NCBI GenBank assembly: GCA_937967375.1
Contig: CALCJF010000045.1
Coordinates: 1 to 20,132 of the forward strand
DNA length: 20,132 bases
Source: an uncultured Leucobacter sp.
GTDB lineage: Bacteria > Actinomycetota > Actinomycetes > Actinomycetales > Microbacteriaceae
Direction of reading: 5' to 3'
The number at the start of each line of letters is the position of its first letter. Positions within the stretch are counted from its first letter, which is position 1. Shown here one piece after another: positions 6,483 through 13,027 of the stretch. The notes under the pieces are model-generated. The model saw only the letters and a list, made by a program, of their open reading frames with translations. It was not told the origin of the DNA and ran no database searches. The position numbers and the translations under genes are program-made.

Positions 6483-6567
6483 TCCGATTACCTCCCCTCG
6501 ACGTCGTCGACGGGTATCTCACGGGTCCGCTCCCGCGGTCTCTCACACACAATGAAGGAATGACAAT

Positions 6568-6771
6568 ATGGCCACCGGCACTGTCAAATGGTTCGATTCT
6601 GGCAAGGGCTTTGGTTTCATCGCTCCCGACGACGGCTCGCGTGATGTGTTCGCTCACTACAGCGCAATCGTCGGCTTCGGCCACCGTAACCTCGAAGAGA
6701 ACCAGAAGGTTGAGTTCGAGATCGAAGAGGGCCCCAAGGGCCCCCAGGCTGCAACCATTCGCGCGCTCTAA
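6568..6771 (+). CDS. Cold-shock protein (CspA family)
   Basis: A 67-residue single cold-shock domain that binds single-stranded RNA or DNA and melts mRNA structure. RNP1 reads KGFGFIAP (residues 13-20) and RNP2 DVFAHY (26-31); the usual 'GTVKWFDSGKGFGFI' start is intact, and the length is standard. It has a GAAGGA ribosome-binding site upstream of the ATG and a long (about 210-280 nt) leader, which is usual for regulated csp genes. A strong intrinsic terminator follows, so it is monocistronic or the last gene of its transcript. Confidence 0.96.
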   Translation: MATGTVKWFDSGKGFGFIAPDDGSRDVFAHYSAIVGFGHRNLEENQKVEFEIEEGPKGPQAATIRAL

Positions 6772-6784
6772 GTCGCACTCACAA

Positions 6785-6822
6785 AGAGGGATCGTTCGGG
6801 CCACGCCCGGCGATCCCTTTTT
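6785..6822 (+). terminator. Intrinsic terminator of the cold-shock gene
   Basis: Stem AGGGATCG (6787-6794) with CGATCCCT (6811-6818), an inner CGGGC/GCCCG hairpin with a 3-nt loop, and a run of five T at the 3' side. It is a classical rho-independent terminator. Confidence 0.9.
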
Positions 6823-6956
6823 GCATGTCTGAGCCGTGATAGCCCGATCCGTCGTGTGTCGAGCAATGTTGCCAGGTGTCGCTATTCTTGAGCAATACGC
6901 AGCTGTGCGCAGATATCGAGAAGCGCTGATGAGCTCAGGCCGAAACGGGGAATCCA

Positions 6957-8354
6957 ATGGGGGAGCAGACTGACACCGGTGCGCTTCGCGTGCGTCTGGC
7001 CGAGCTCGAAGCCGAGAATCGGCAGCTCAAAAAGGCCCAGGCGAAACTTGATGAGTCGGGCGGCCAACGGTCGAAGGGTCGGCTCCGTGCGAGCGCCGCA
7101 GTGATTCTGGTGCTCATCGGCGCATTGCTCGCGCCGGTCGCCGTCATCGGAACCTGGGCCAGAGCCCAGCTCGTTGACACCGATCGCTTCGTGCAGACCT
7201 TCGCGCCGCTCGCGCAGAAACCTGAGGTGCAGAGTTTCGTTGCGAAAGAGGTGACGAACGGGATCGAGCAGAGCGTCGACATCGATGCGATGGTCAGTGA
7301 ACTTTTCGCCGGGATCGCGCAGCTCGACCTGCCGCCTGCCGCAGCCCAGACCCTGCCGCTGCTCGAAGGCACCGCCGCAAACGGCGTGCGTTCGCTCATC
7401 GGCAGCGGAGTTGAGACAGTCGTCGAGTCGCCGCAGTTCGCGGGCGTGTGGGAGACCACGCTGCGCGAAACTCACCGCAGGGCGATCGCGCTGATCCAGG
7501 GCGACCCGAATTCAATGCTGCAGCTCTCAGACGATGGCACACTCTCGCTGAGCCTCGCGACGATGATCTCAGCGGTGAAGACGGCGCTTTCCGACCAGGG
7601 TATTGGCTTCGCTGATGCGATTCCCGTCATCGATCGCACGGTGCCCATTCTTGCCTCGGATTCGCTGGTGCTCGTCAGAACTCTTTACCAGGTGGCGGTT
7701 ACCGTTGGCTTCTGGCTGCCGTGGGTGGCGATCGTTGCGCTCATTGCGGGCGTGCTTGTCGCACGCAAGCGCACCCGCGCGCTGAGCTGGGCAGGCATCA
7801 GTGTGGCGGCCTCCTTGCTGTTGCTGTCGGCGGGCGTTGGCATTGGCAAGTTTGCTTTCATGGGCGCGGTGAGTCCACTGATCATGCCGGCAGCCACGGC
7901 AGAGGTGCTGTTTGCGCAGCTCACCGAGCTGATCGCCTCGACGCTGATCGCATTGATCACGCTGTTTGTACTGATCGCCGTGGGCGCCTGGCTCGCGGGT
8001 GCGTCGCGCCTGGCAGTCGCAACCCGTGGTGCGCTCGAGTCTGGGTTTGCTGCGATTCGCCGTGCCGCAGATCGTCGCGGTCTCGGATCCGGCTCCGTTG
8101 GCCGCTTCGTCGAACGCTGGCGTTCGGCGATCCTTGTGCTGACTGTCACGGTAGGGGTGTTCGTGCTGTTTATAATCCGCCCGATCACCTTTGCGGGAGT
8201 GCTGGCCACACTCGTGTGCGTGGTGCTCGCGCTTTGCGTTGCCGAGGTGCTGCGACGGCCATCTGATGCGAGCGTGAGGGCAGACATCGACGCGCCTGCA
8301 GATTCGGGCGCCGAAGCCGACGCCGACGCCATGAGCGAAGCCGCGACAGCCTAG
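6957..8354 (+). CDS. Multi-pass membrane protein of unknown function with N-terminal coiled coil
   Basis: I recognise this only as a type of membrane protein common in actinobacteria, without known function. The 465-residue product starts with a cytoplasmic coiled coil (residues about 9-32, 'LRVRLAELEAENRQLKKAQ'), then one membrane helix (about 45-68). A long extracytoplasmic region of about 170 residues follows, containing 'VDTDRFVQTFAPLAQKPEVQ', which resembles a conserved start of this group. Further helices lie at about 241-268, 273-300, 325-350 and 390-435, and the tail is short, acidic and Ala/Asp-rich. The ATG is preceded by a weak GGGG site; a TATTCT -10-like box is at 6883-6888. Its stop overlaps the stop of the convergent regulator gene (CTAG at 8351-8354). 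Confidence 0.8.
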   Translation: MGEQTDTGALRVRLAELEAENRQLKKAQAKLDESGGQRSKGRLRASAAVILVLIGALLAPVAVIGTWARAQLVDTDRFVQTFAPLAQKPEVQSFVAKEVTNGIEQSVDIDAMVSELFAGIAQLDLPPAAAQTLPLLEGTAANGVRSLIGSGVETVVESPQFAGVWETTLRETHRRAIALIQGDPNSMLQLSDDGTLSLSLATMISAVKTALSDQGIGFADAIPVIDRTVPILASDSLVLVRTLYQVAVTVGFWLPWVAIVALIAGVLVARKRTRALSWAGISVAASLLLLSAGVGIGKFAFMGAVSPLIMPAATAEVLFAQLTELIASTLIALITLFVLIAVGAWLAGASRLAVATRGALESGFAAIRRAADRRGLGSGSVGRFVERWRSAILVLTVTVGVFVLFIIRPITFAGVLATLVCVVLALCVAEVLRRPSDASVRADIDAPADSGAEADADAMSEAATA

Positions 8355-9025
8355 CCGCGCGACACGTAGAGCGCGTCGAGTGCGACGCGGCCGAGAGCAA
8401 CGGGCTGATCCTCGCCACGCACGTGCACGTCGAGCGACTCCGAGAACGGGGCTCCCTCGCGCACCGTGAGCTGTGCGCCGAGTACGATGCCGCGATCCTC
8501 GAAAAACTGCAGCAGAGCCGGGTCGTCGTCACTGATGCGCTCGACGACCACCTCAGTGCCCGCAGCGACCCGACCCAGTGGAACTGCAGCTGGGGCAACG
8601 ATTGAGCCATCGGCGAGCGGGATCGGATCGCCGTGCGGGTCGCGGGTGGGGCGGCCGAGCAATTCATCGATGCGTTCGATCATGAAATCGCTGACCGCGT
8701 GCTCGAGGTGTTCCGCCTCGTCGTGCACCTGATCCCAGCCATAGCCGAGCATCTTCACGAGAAACGTCTCGATGAGGCGGTGTCTGCGCACCATCGCCAC
8801 GGCGTAGGCACGGCCGGTCTCGGTCAGCTCGACGGCACCGTAGGGGGTGTGGGTGAGCAAACCCTGCGAGGTGAGCCTGCGCACCGCATCAGACACCGAC
8901 GAGAGCTTGAGTTCGGTGCGTTCAGCGATGAGCGACGGGGTCACGGGTTGATCAGACCACTCAAAGAGAGTCCACACGGCCTTCAGATAGTTCTGCGTGC
9001 TCGTTGACAGATCTGAAACCGACAT
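8351..9025 (-). CDS. DtxR-family metal-dependent transcriptional regulator (MntR-like)
   Basis: A 224-residue regulator. Residues about 8-60 form the winged helix ('STSTQNYLKAVWTLFEWSD', then 'SLIAERTELKLSSVSDAVRRL'). The dimerisation and metal-binding domain follows with the family ligands 'RRHRLIETFL' and 'VHDEAEHLEHAVSD'. The C-terminal SH3-like FeoA domain occupies about 145-224. The metal site has DEAE where iron-sensing DtxR/IdeR proteins have DEAC, which points to manganese sensing (inference). It would repress metal-uptake genes when metal is bound; no transporter gene is adjacent. The start is supported by a TACGCT -10 box 6 nt upstream. Confidence 0.92.
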   Translation of the reverse strand: MSVSDLSTSTQNYLKAVWTLFEWSDQPVTPSLIAERTELKLSSVSDAVRRLTSQGLLTHTPYGAVELTETGRAYAVAMVRRHRLIETFLVKMLGYGWDQVHDEAEHLEHAVSDFMIERIDELLGRPTRDPHGDPIPLADGSIVAPAAVPLGRVAAGTEVVVERISDDDPALLQFFEDRGIVLGAQLTVREGAPFSESLDVHVRGEDQPVALGRVALDALYVSRG

Positions 9026-9031
9026 GCGTTA

Positions 9032-9037
9032 AGCGTA
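9032..9037 (-). promoter_or_regulatory. -10 box of a leaderless promoter for the DtxR-family regulator
   Basis: On the minus strand this reads TACGCT, 6 nt before the ATG at 9025. No Shine-Dalgarno sequence is present. Confidence 0.65.
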
Positions 9038-9178
9038 CCGCCGCAGCGCGCCTGCGCGCCTGCGCCCCCGCGTCACGAGCCTTGAGCGGTTGCGAATCGA
9101 AAATACGTAGTTTGCCCGGATGTGCGGGAGGGCACTCGATTTTTAGCCTGGCGGTGTTCGATCAAACGGTCCGAAGTT

Positions 9179-9296
9179 GGGGTCTTCGAGGCGAAACGCG
9201 AAAGGGGTCAAGGGGTCAGATCCGCACCATCCGGTGAACGGGCAGGGGTCGAAATCTCTTACTCACACCCGCGTCAGCAGAGGGGCTGGCGGGGTC
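9179..9296 (+). repeat. Five direct GGGGTC repeats upstream of the surface-protein gene
   Basis: GGGGTC occurs at 9179-9184, 9204-9209, 9212-9217, 9245-9250 and 9291-9296, all on the plus strand. The first and last copies are in similar contexts (GGGGTCTTCGAGGCGAAAC and GGGGTCTTTCGAACGGAAC). They lie within the 277-nt gap before the surface-protein gene, whose remaining sequence shows only a weak TTGAGC-16 nt-TACGTA promoter candidate (9082-9109). They may be regulator-binding sites. Confidence 0.45.
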
Positions 9297-9314
9297 TTTC
9301 GAACGGAACAGCTC

Positions 9315-11138
9315 ATGAACTTACATGCGCAGGGTCGTCGGGGAACCGAAGAGGTTCTCGGGCGACGCAGGGGGGCGAGGATCGCTGTCGCGCTTCTCGC
9401 GACAGCCGCACTGTGTCTGGGGCCGGCGGTTGCCGCCCAGGCGGATGAGGCTACGGGGGCCGCCGCTTCGGCGGAGACGGCTCCGGTCGAGGCAGCACCG
9501 GTGGAGGCGCCAGCCGCAGAAGCACCGGTTGCCGAGGCGCCAAGCACCGAAACCGAAGCGGGCCCGATTGACGAGGCATCAGTTGCCGCGCCTGAGGAGC
9601 TGCCCGAGCAGACGGCGCCTGCTGAGGTTGCTCCCGCAGAATCGACGAGCGACCCGGTAGCAGACCCCGCCGCTGAGCCGGCGGAGGCACCCGTATCAGC
9701 GGACACCCCAACCTCCGATGATGTTGGTGCCGACGAGGGAGTTGCTGGGGCGCCTGGCCCAGCAACTCTTCTCGCCCCGAGCGTGCAGAACAAAAATGAT
9801 GGTGGCAACGGCAACACCGATACGAACGGCCATCAAGGAATCACCATCTGCCACGCCACAAGTTCAGACACCAACCCGTACGTGGTCGAGACGCCCGATG
9901 CTGACTCAATGTTCCGCACTAACGGGCACACGACGCACACGAAGGCAAATGGCACCAGGTCTGACATCATTCCTGCATTCTGGTACGTGAAGAACGGCAA
10001 CAAGCACGAATACAGCCTGCCCGGAACGGGGGAGTACTACCCGGGCAAGAACCTCGACGCCACGGGCCTCTACATGCTCGCCCACGACTGCAACCAGCCT
10101 CCGGAGCCTGAGCAGCCCACGATCATCGCGATCTCGACCCTCGACTGCCTACCAGCGGAGGAGGGTGCATCGGTGTTGCTGCAAGCCGTGCTCGGCAACC
10201 TTACTGACGGTGAGAGCTATACCGTGACCCTCACTCTGGCGGGGCAGCCTGTCGGTGAGCCCGACGAGTTCACCGCTGACGGCGACTCGGCGCAATGGTC
10301 AAGAGCGGTGACGTCCGTCGGCACCTACACGATCACGGTGACCGGTCCGGGCGACCTAAGCGCTTCGACACAGTCGACCGTGCGAGGCTGTGACGTGCCA
10401 CCCGAGCCGCCTCAGATTGAGGTGATCACAGGGCCGTGCATCACACCGAGCGATGATGTCGAGGCCGAGATCATGCTCGCCCCATCGACCTCAACCGCTG
10501 AGATCTTCGGCACAGGGCTCGAACCGGGTGAAAGCTACTGGGTGAGCGTAACGATGGGTGACTGGACCGTCTTTGAAGATCAGTACGAGGCTGACGAGAA
10601 CGGGGCGATTTACGTAGAGGTCGATCTCTCTGAGGCCGGCACCTATACGGCTTCGATCTCTGGTCCTGGTGAAGAGGGAACCACTATCTCGCAAGAGTTC
10701 GAGATAGCCGAGTGCCCGCCCGTGCCGGTCTACAACCCGATGCTCACCGCATCTACAGCGTGCACGGGAGGCGCGCTGCAGGCGACCCTCGTGGCGAGCG
10801 GCCTTGAACCGGGGGCGGAGTACCCTGTGATGGTGAGTGGCCCTGCCGGGTTCGGCTGGAACGATACGCTCACAGCTTCTGAAACGGGGTCGGCGACGGC
10901 TACCGTGACGCTGAGTGCGGCCGGAGATTATTCGGCTGAACTTGAAGGAGCTCCTGCAGTCAGTTTCACCGTAGAGAAGACCTGCACCCCTCAGGTCATC
11001 ACTCCCGCGGCGGGACCGGCGCTCCCCAATACCGGCTCGAGCGATGCGCAGCCGCTGCTCTGGGTGGGCGTTCTCGCCATGATCCTTGCAGCCGGTCTGG
11101 TGCTCGAACCGGTGATGGCCAGGCGTATGAGGCGATAG
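9315..11138 (+). CDS. LPxTG sortase-anchored surface protein with four cysteine-bounded modules
   Basis: A 607-residue secreted wall protein. The order is: Sec signal peptide (Arg-rich start, hydrophobic core 22-40, likely cleavage after AQA at 41-43); an Ala/Glu/Pro/Val-rich stalk at about 44-155; a Gly/Asn-rich linker; a domain of about 90 residues starting 'ITICHATSSDTNPYV' (Cys179 to Cys259); three beta-rich Ig-like modules bounded by Cys278/359, Cys375/467 and Cys483/557; then L570-P-N-T-G574, a membrane helix and the basic tail ARRMRR. The modules share a 'G-L-x-x-G-x-x-Y' strand and a 'G-x-Y-x-x-x-x-x-G' strand. I chose the ATG at 9315 because the signal peptide begins there, although the frame is open further upstream. 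No sortase gene is in the window. The ligand or partner is unknown. Confidence 0.88.
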   Translation: MNLHAQGRRGTEEVLGRRRGARIAVALLATAALCLGPAVAAQADEATGAAASAETAPVEAAPVEAPAAEAPVAEAPSTETEAGPIDEASVAAPEELPEQTAPAEVAPAESTSDPVADPAAEPAEAPVSADTPTSDDVGADEGVAGAPGPATLLAPSVQNKNDGGNGNTDTNGHQGITICHATSSDTNPYVVETPDADSMFRTNGHTTHTKANGTRSDIIPAFWYVKNGNKHEYSLPGTGEYYPGKNLDATGLYMLAHDCNQPPEPEQPTIIAISTLDCLPAEEGASVLLQAVLGNLTDGESYTVTLTLAGQPVGEPDEFTADGDSAQWSRAVTSVGTYTITVTGPGDLSASTQSTVRGCDVPPEPPQIEVITGPCITPSDDVEAEIMLAPSTSTAEIFGTGLEPGESYWVSVTMGDWTVFEDQYEADENGAIYVEVDLSEAGTYTASISGPGEEGTTISQEFEIAECPPVPVYNPMLTASTACTGGALQATLVASGLEPGAEYPVMVSGPAGFGWNDTLTASETGSATATVTLSAAGDYSAELEGAPAVSFTVEKTCTPQVITPAAGPALPNTGSSDAQPLLWVGVLAMILAAGLVLEPVMARRMRR

Positions 11139-11153
11139 GTCTCCGCCCGGTCG

Positions 11154-11198
11154 CTGAGCCCGGGATCTCCGCCGGGGGGTTGGAGGTTCCGGGCTCAG
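11154..11198. terminator. Bidirectional terminator between the surface protein and RimB-like genes
   Basis: Perfect 10-bp arms CTGAGCCCGG (11154-11163) and CCGGGCTCAG (11189-11198), with an inner CTCC/GGAG pairing. It lies between two convergent genes and its right arm ends directly against the stop codon of the minus-strand gene (11199-11201). T-runs are minimal. Confidence 0.7.
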
Positions 11199-11678
11199 TT
11201 ACGCCCGTCCGCGGTTGCGGCGGCGCACTGAGCTGTCTGGTTTGCCGCCGAGGTACGAGGCAGCCGAGTCGACCACGTAGCCCTGTCGCAGTGCCTGGCG
11301 GCCGATCAGCATGCGAAACACCATCTCGTCGCGGCTGGTGAGCGTGACCTCTGCGGGAATGATACGCCCGCAGAGCCCCACGTCCATCAAGACGACCAGG
11401 CGATCCTGCGAGTGCCCCGAAGAACTGCGAATCGTACGTCGATCGTGCACGGGGCGTTCAACCAACACCTCGTCGAGCTCGCTGTCCTGCCAGGGGTGCA
11501 CTGCAAAACGCACCCAGTCTTCGCCGTCTCGTTTGAACTCTTCAAGCTGCGTCGTATGCAGGGCAGACGTCTGCGCACCGGTGTCAATTTTGGCCTTCAG
11601 CCACGACACGCCGATTTCAGGTAGGCTGACCCATTCACGCCAGCCCGTGAAGGTGCTTGAATGGTGTGGTTCACTCAC
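11199..11678 (-). CDS. RimB-like retropepsin-fold protease (PF05618 type, 'ATP-dependent zinc protease')
   Basis: A 159-residue cytoplasmic protein. The active-site strand reads K30-I-D32-T-G-A-Q-T-S-A-L (residues 30-40), the D-T-G-A motif of aspartic-protease folds, and the second half has 'MLIGRQAL' (123-130), matching the conserved L-x-G-R region of the family. The family name includes zinc, but the fold is retropepsin-like. In Pseudomonas the related RimB acts with RimK and removes added glutamates from ribosomal protein S6. Here the gene is divergent from rimK with 24 bp between starts, which supports the same partnership (inference). The start chosen is the GTG giving a family-like N-terminus; 35 codons of open frame upstream would overlap rimK. 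Confidence 0.85.
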   Translation of the reverse strand: MSEPHHSSTFTGWREWVSLPEIGVSWLKAKIDTGAQTSALHTTQLEEFKRDGEDWVRFAVHPWQDSELDEVLVERPVHDRRTIRSSSGHSQDRLVVLMDVGLCGRIIPAEVTLTSRDEMVFRMLIGRQALRQGYVVDSAASYLGGKPDSSVRRRNRGRA

Positions 11679-11702
11679 GCATCTATCTTGGCAGGTATCC
11701 TC

Positions 11703-12902
11703 GTGAAATTGGCGATTCTCTCGCGCGCCCCGCAGGCATATTCGACGCAGCGTCTCAAAGCTGCTGCCGAAGATCGAGGCCACCGTGCCCTCGTGCTGAA
11801 CACTCTGCGCTTCGCGATTGACCTGACTGACGGAGAGCCAGATCTTCGCTACCGCGGCAAGCAGCTGAGCGATTACGACGCTGTGCTGCCGAGAATCGGC
11901 AACTCGATCACCTACTTCGGCACTGCCGTGGTGCGCCAGTTCGAACAGATGGATGTCTACACTCCCAACACCGCGAACGGCATCTCAAACGCACGCGACA
12001 AGCTCCGCGCGATTCAAATTCTTTCGCGGCACAATATCGACATGCCCGCGACGGCATTCGTGCGAAACCGCGCCGACGTGCGCCCCGCGATCGAAAGCGT
12101 GGGCGGGGCGCCGGTCGTGATCAAGTTGCTCGAGGGCACCCAGGGCATCGGTGTGATCCTCGCGCCGCAGGTGAAGGTTGCCGAGGCCATCATCGAAACG
12201 TTGCACTCGACCAGGCAGAACGTGTTGATCCAGCGATTTGTGGCAGAGAGCCGCGGCAAAGACATTCGCGCGCTCGTCGTGGGGGATCGCGTGGTCGCGG
12301 CAATGCGTCGTCAGGCGAGCGGCGACGAGTTTCGCTCGAACGTGCACCGCGGCGGTAGCGTCGAGCCGGTGCAGTTGTCGACCGCCTATGAGCAGACCGC
12401 CGTGCGTGCCGCGCAGATCATGGGTCTGCGCGTGGCCGGCGTCGACATGCTCGAGGGCGATGAGGGCCCACTCGTGATGGAGGTCAACTCGTCACCCGGC
12501 CTGCAGGGTATCGAGCAGGCGACCGGCCTTGACGTCGCCGGCGCGATTATCGACTACATCGGAAACCAGGTCGCCTTCCCTGAGATCGACGTGCGGCAGC
12601 GACTGAGCGTGTCGACGGGCTACGGTGTGGCCGAGCTGGTGATGCACGCCGGCGCCGAGCACGTCGGCAAGAAGCTTGGTGATCTGGGCCTCTGGGATCG
12701 CGACATCACCGTGCTGACCCTGCACCGCGGCGTGCAGGTAATTCCGAACCCGCGCAAGCACGTGGTGCTCGAGCCTGAAGATCGCCTGCTCTGCTTCGGC
12801 AAGCTCGAGGAAATGCGCTCAATGATTCCCGACCGGCCGCGCCGTCGCGCCCGCGTGCGCAAGCTGCCACAAGAGGCTCGCGACCTCGCCGCCGAGGGGT
12901 AG
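11703..12902 (+). CDS. rimK: RimK-type glutamate ligase (ATP-grasp) fused to a C-terminal TrkA-C/RCK_C domain
   Basis: A 399-residue cytoplasmic enzyme. Residues 1-290 match RimK, which adds glutamates to the C-terminus of ribosomal protein S6: 'VKLAILSRAPQAYSTQRL' start, K100 region of the ATP-grasp ('RDKLRAIQILSRH'), 'KLLEGTQGIGVIL' (141-153), 'DIRALVVGDRVVAAMRRQA' (187-205), 'FRSNVHRGG' (210-218) and the metal site 'LVMEVNSSPGLQGIE' (257-271). E. coli RimK ends at about 300. Here residues about 309-368 form a TrkA-C domain ('ELVMHAGAEHVGKKLGDLGL', then 'VIPNPRKHVVLEPEDRLLCFGK'), followed by an Arg-rich tail. RCK_C domains bind small ligands such as cyclic di-AMP in some potassium channels, so this may be a regulatory domain (inference). 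The GTG start is chosen by family alignment; a longer in-frame start exists at 11661. Confidence 0.9.
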   Translation: MKLAILSRAPQAYSTQRLKAAAEDRGHRALVLNTLRFAIDLTDGEPDLRYRGKQLSDYDAVLPRIGNSITYFGTAVVRQFEQMDVYTPNTANGISNARDKLRAIQILSRHNIDMPATAFVRNRADVRPAIESVGGAPVVIKLLEGTQGIGVILAPQVKVAEAIIETLHSTRQNVLIQRFVAESRGKDIRALVVGDRVVAAMRRQASGDEFRSNVHRGGSVEPVQLSTAYEQTAVRAAQIMGLRVAGVDMLEGDEGPLVMEVNSSPGLQGIEQATGLDVAGAIIDYIGNQVAFPEIDVRQRLSVSTGYGVAELVMHAGAEHVGKKLGDLGLWDRDITVLTLHRGVQVIPNPRKHVVLEPEDRLLCFGKLEEMRSMIPDRPRRRARVRKLPQEARDLAAEG

Positions 12903-12940
12903 TGTTTCGCAGCCACGCGCGCACGCGCTCCCTGTAATGA

Positions 12941-12998
12941 TTTGCGGGTCAGAGAATAGCCCTCTCGGCGCGGTTAGCCCGATTTTGTGACCCGCAAA
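12941..12998. terminator. 11-bp inverted repeat between convergent rimK and yceI genes
   Basis: Perfect arms TTTGCGGGTCA (12941-12951) and TGACCCGCAAA (12988-12998) enclose 36 nt that contain a small GAGA/TCTC hairpin and two AGCCC copies. It sits in the 125-bp gap between convergent genes and is probably a bidirectional terminator, although the loop is long. A perfect 10-nt palindrome GCGGCGCCGC follows at 13008-13017. Confidence 0.5.
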
Positions 12999-13027
12999 CC
13001 ACGAGCTGCGGCGCCGCTAGGGCCGCC

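Noticed and set aside
6001..6957. Minus-strand open frame of 318 codons spanning metS, the csp leader and the csp gene
   Set aside because: It runs antisense to two recognised genes and across a terminator; the translation is Arg/Ser-rich with no family features.
9177..9314. Upstream extension of the surface protein by 46 codons
   Set aside because: It would bury the signal peptide in the middle of the protein; the ATG at 9315 places the Arg-rich region and hydrophobic core at the correct distance from the N-terminus.
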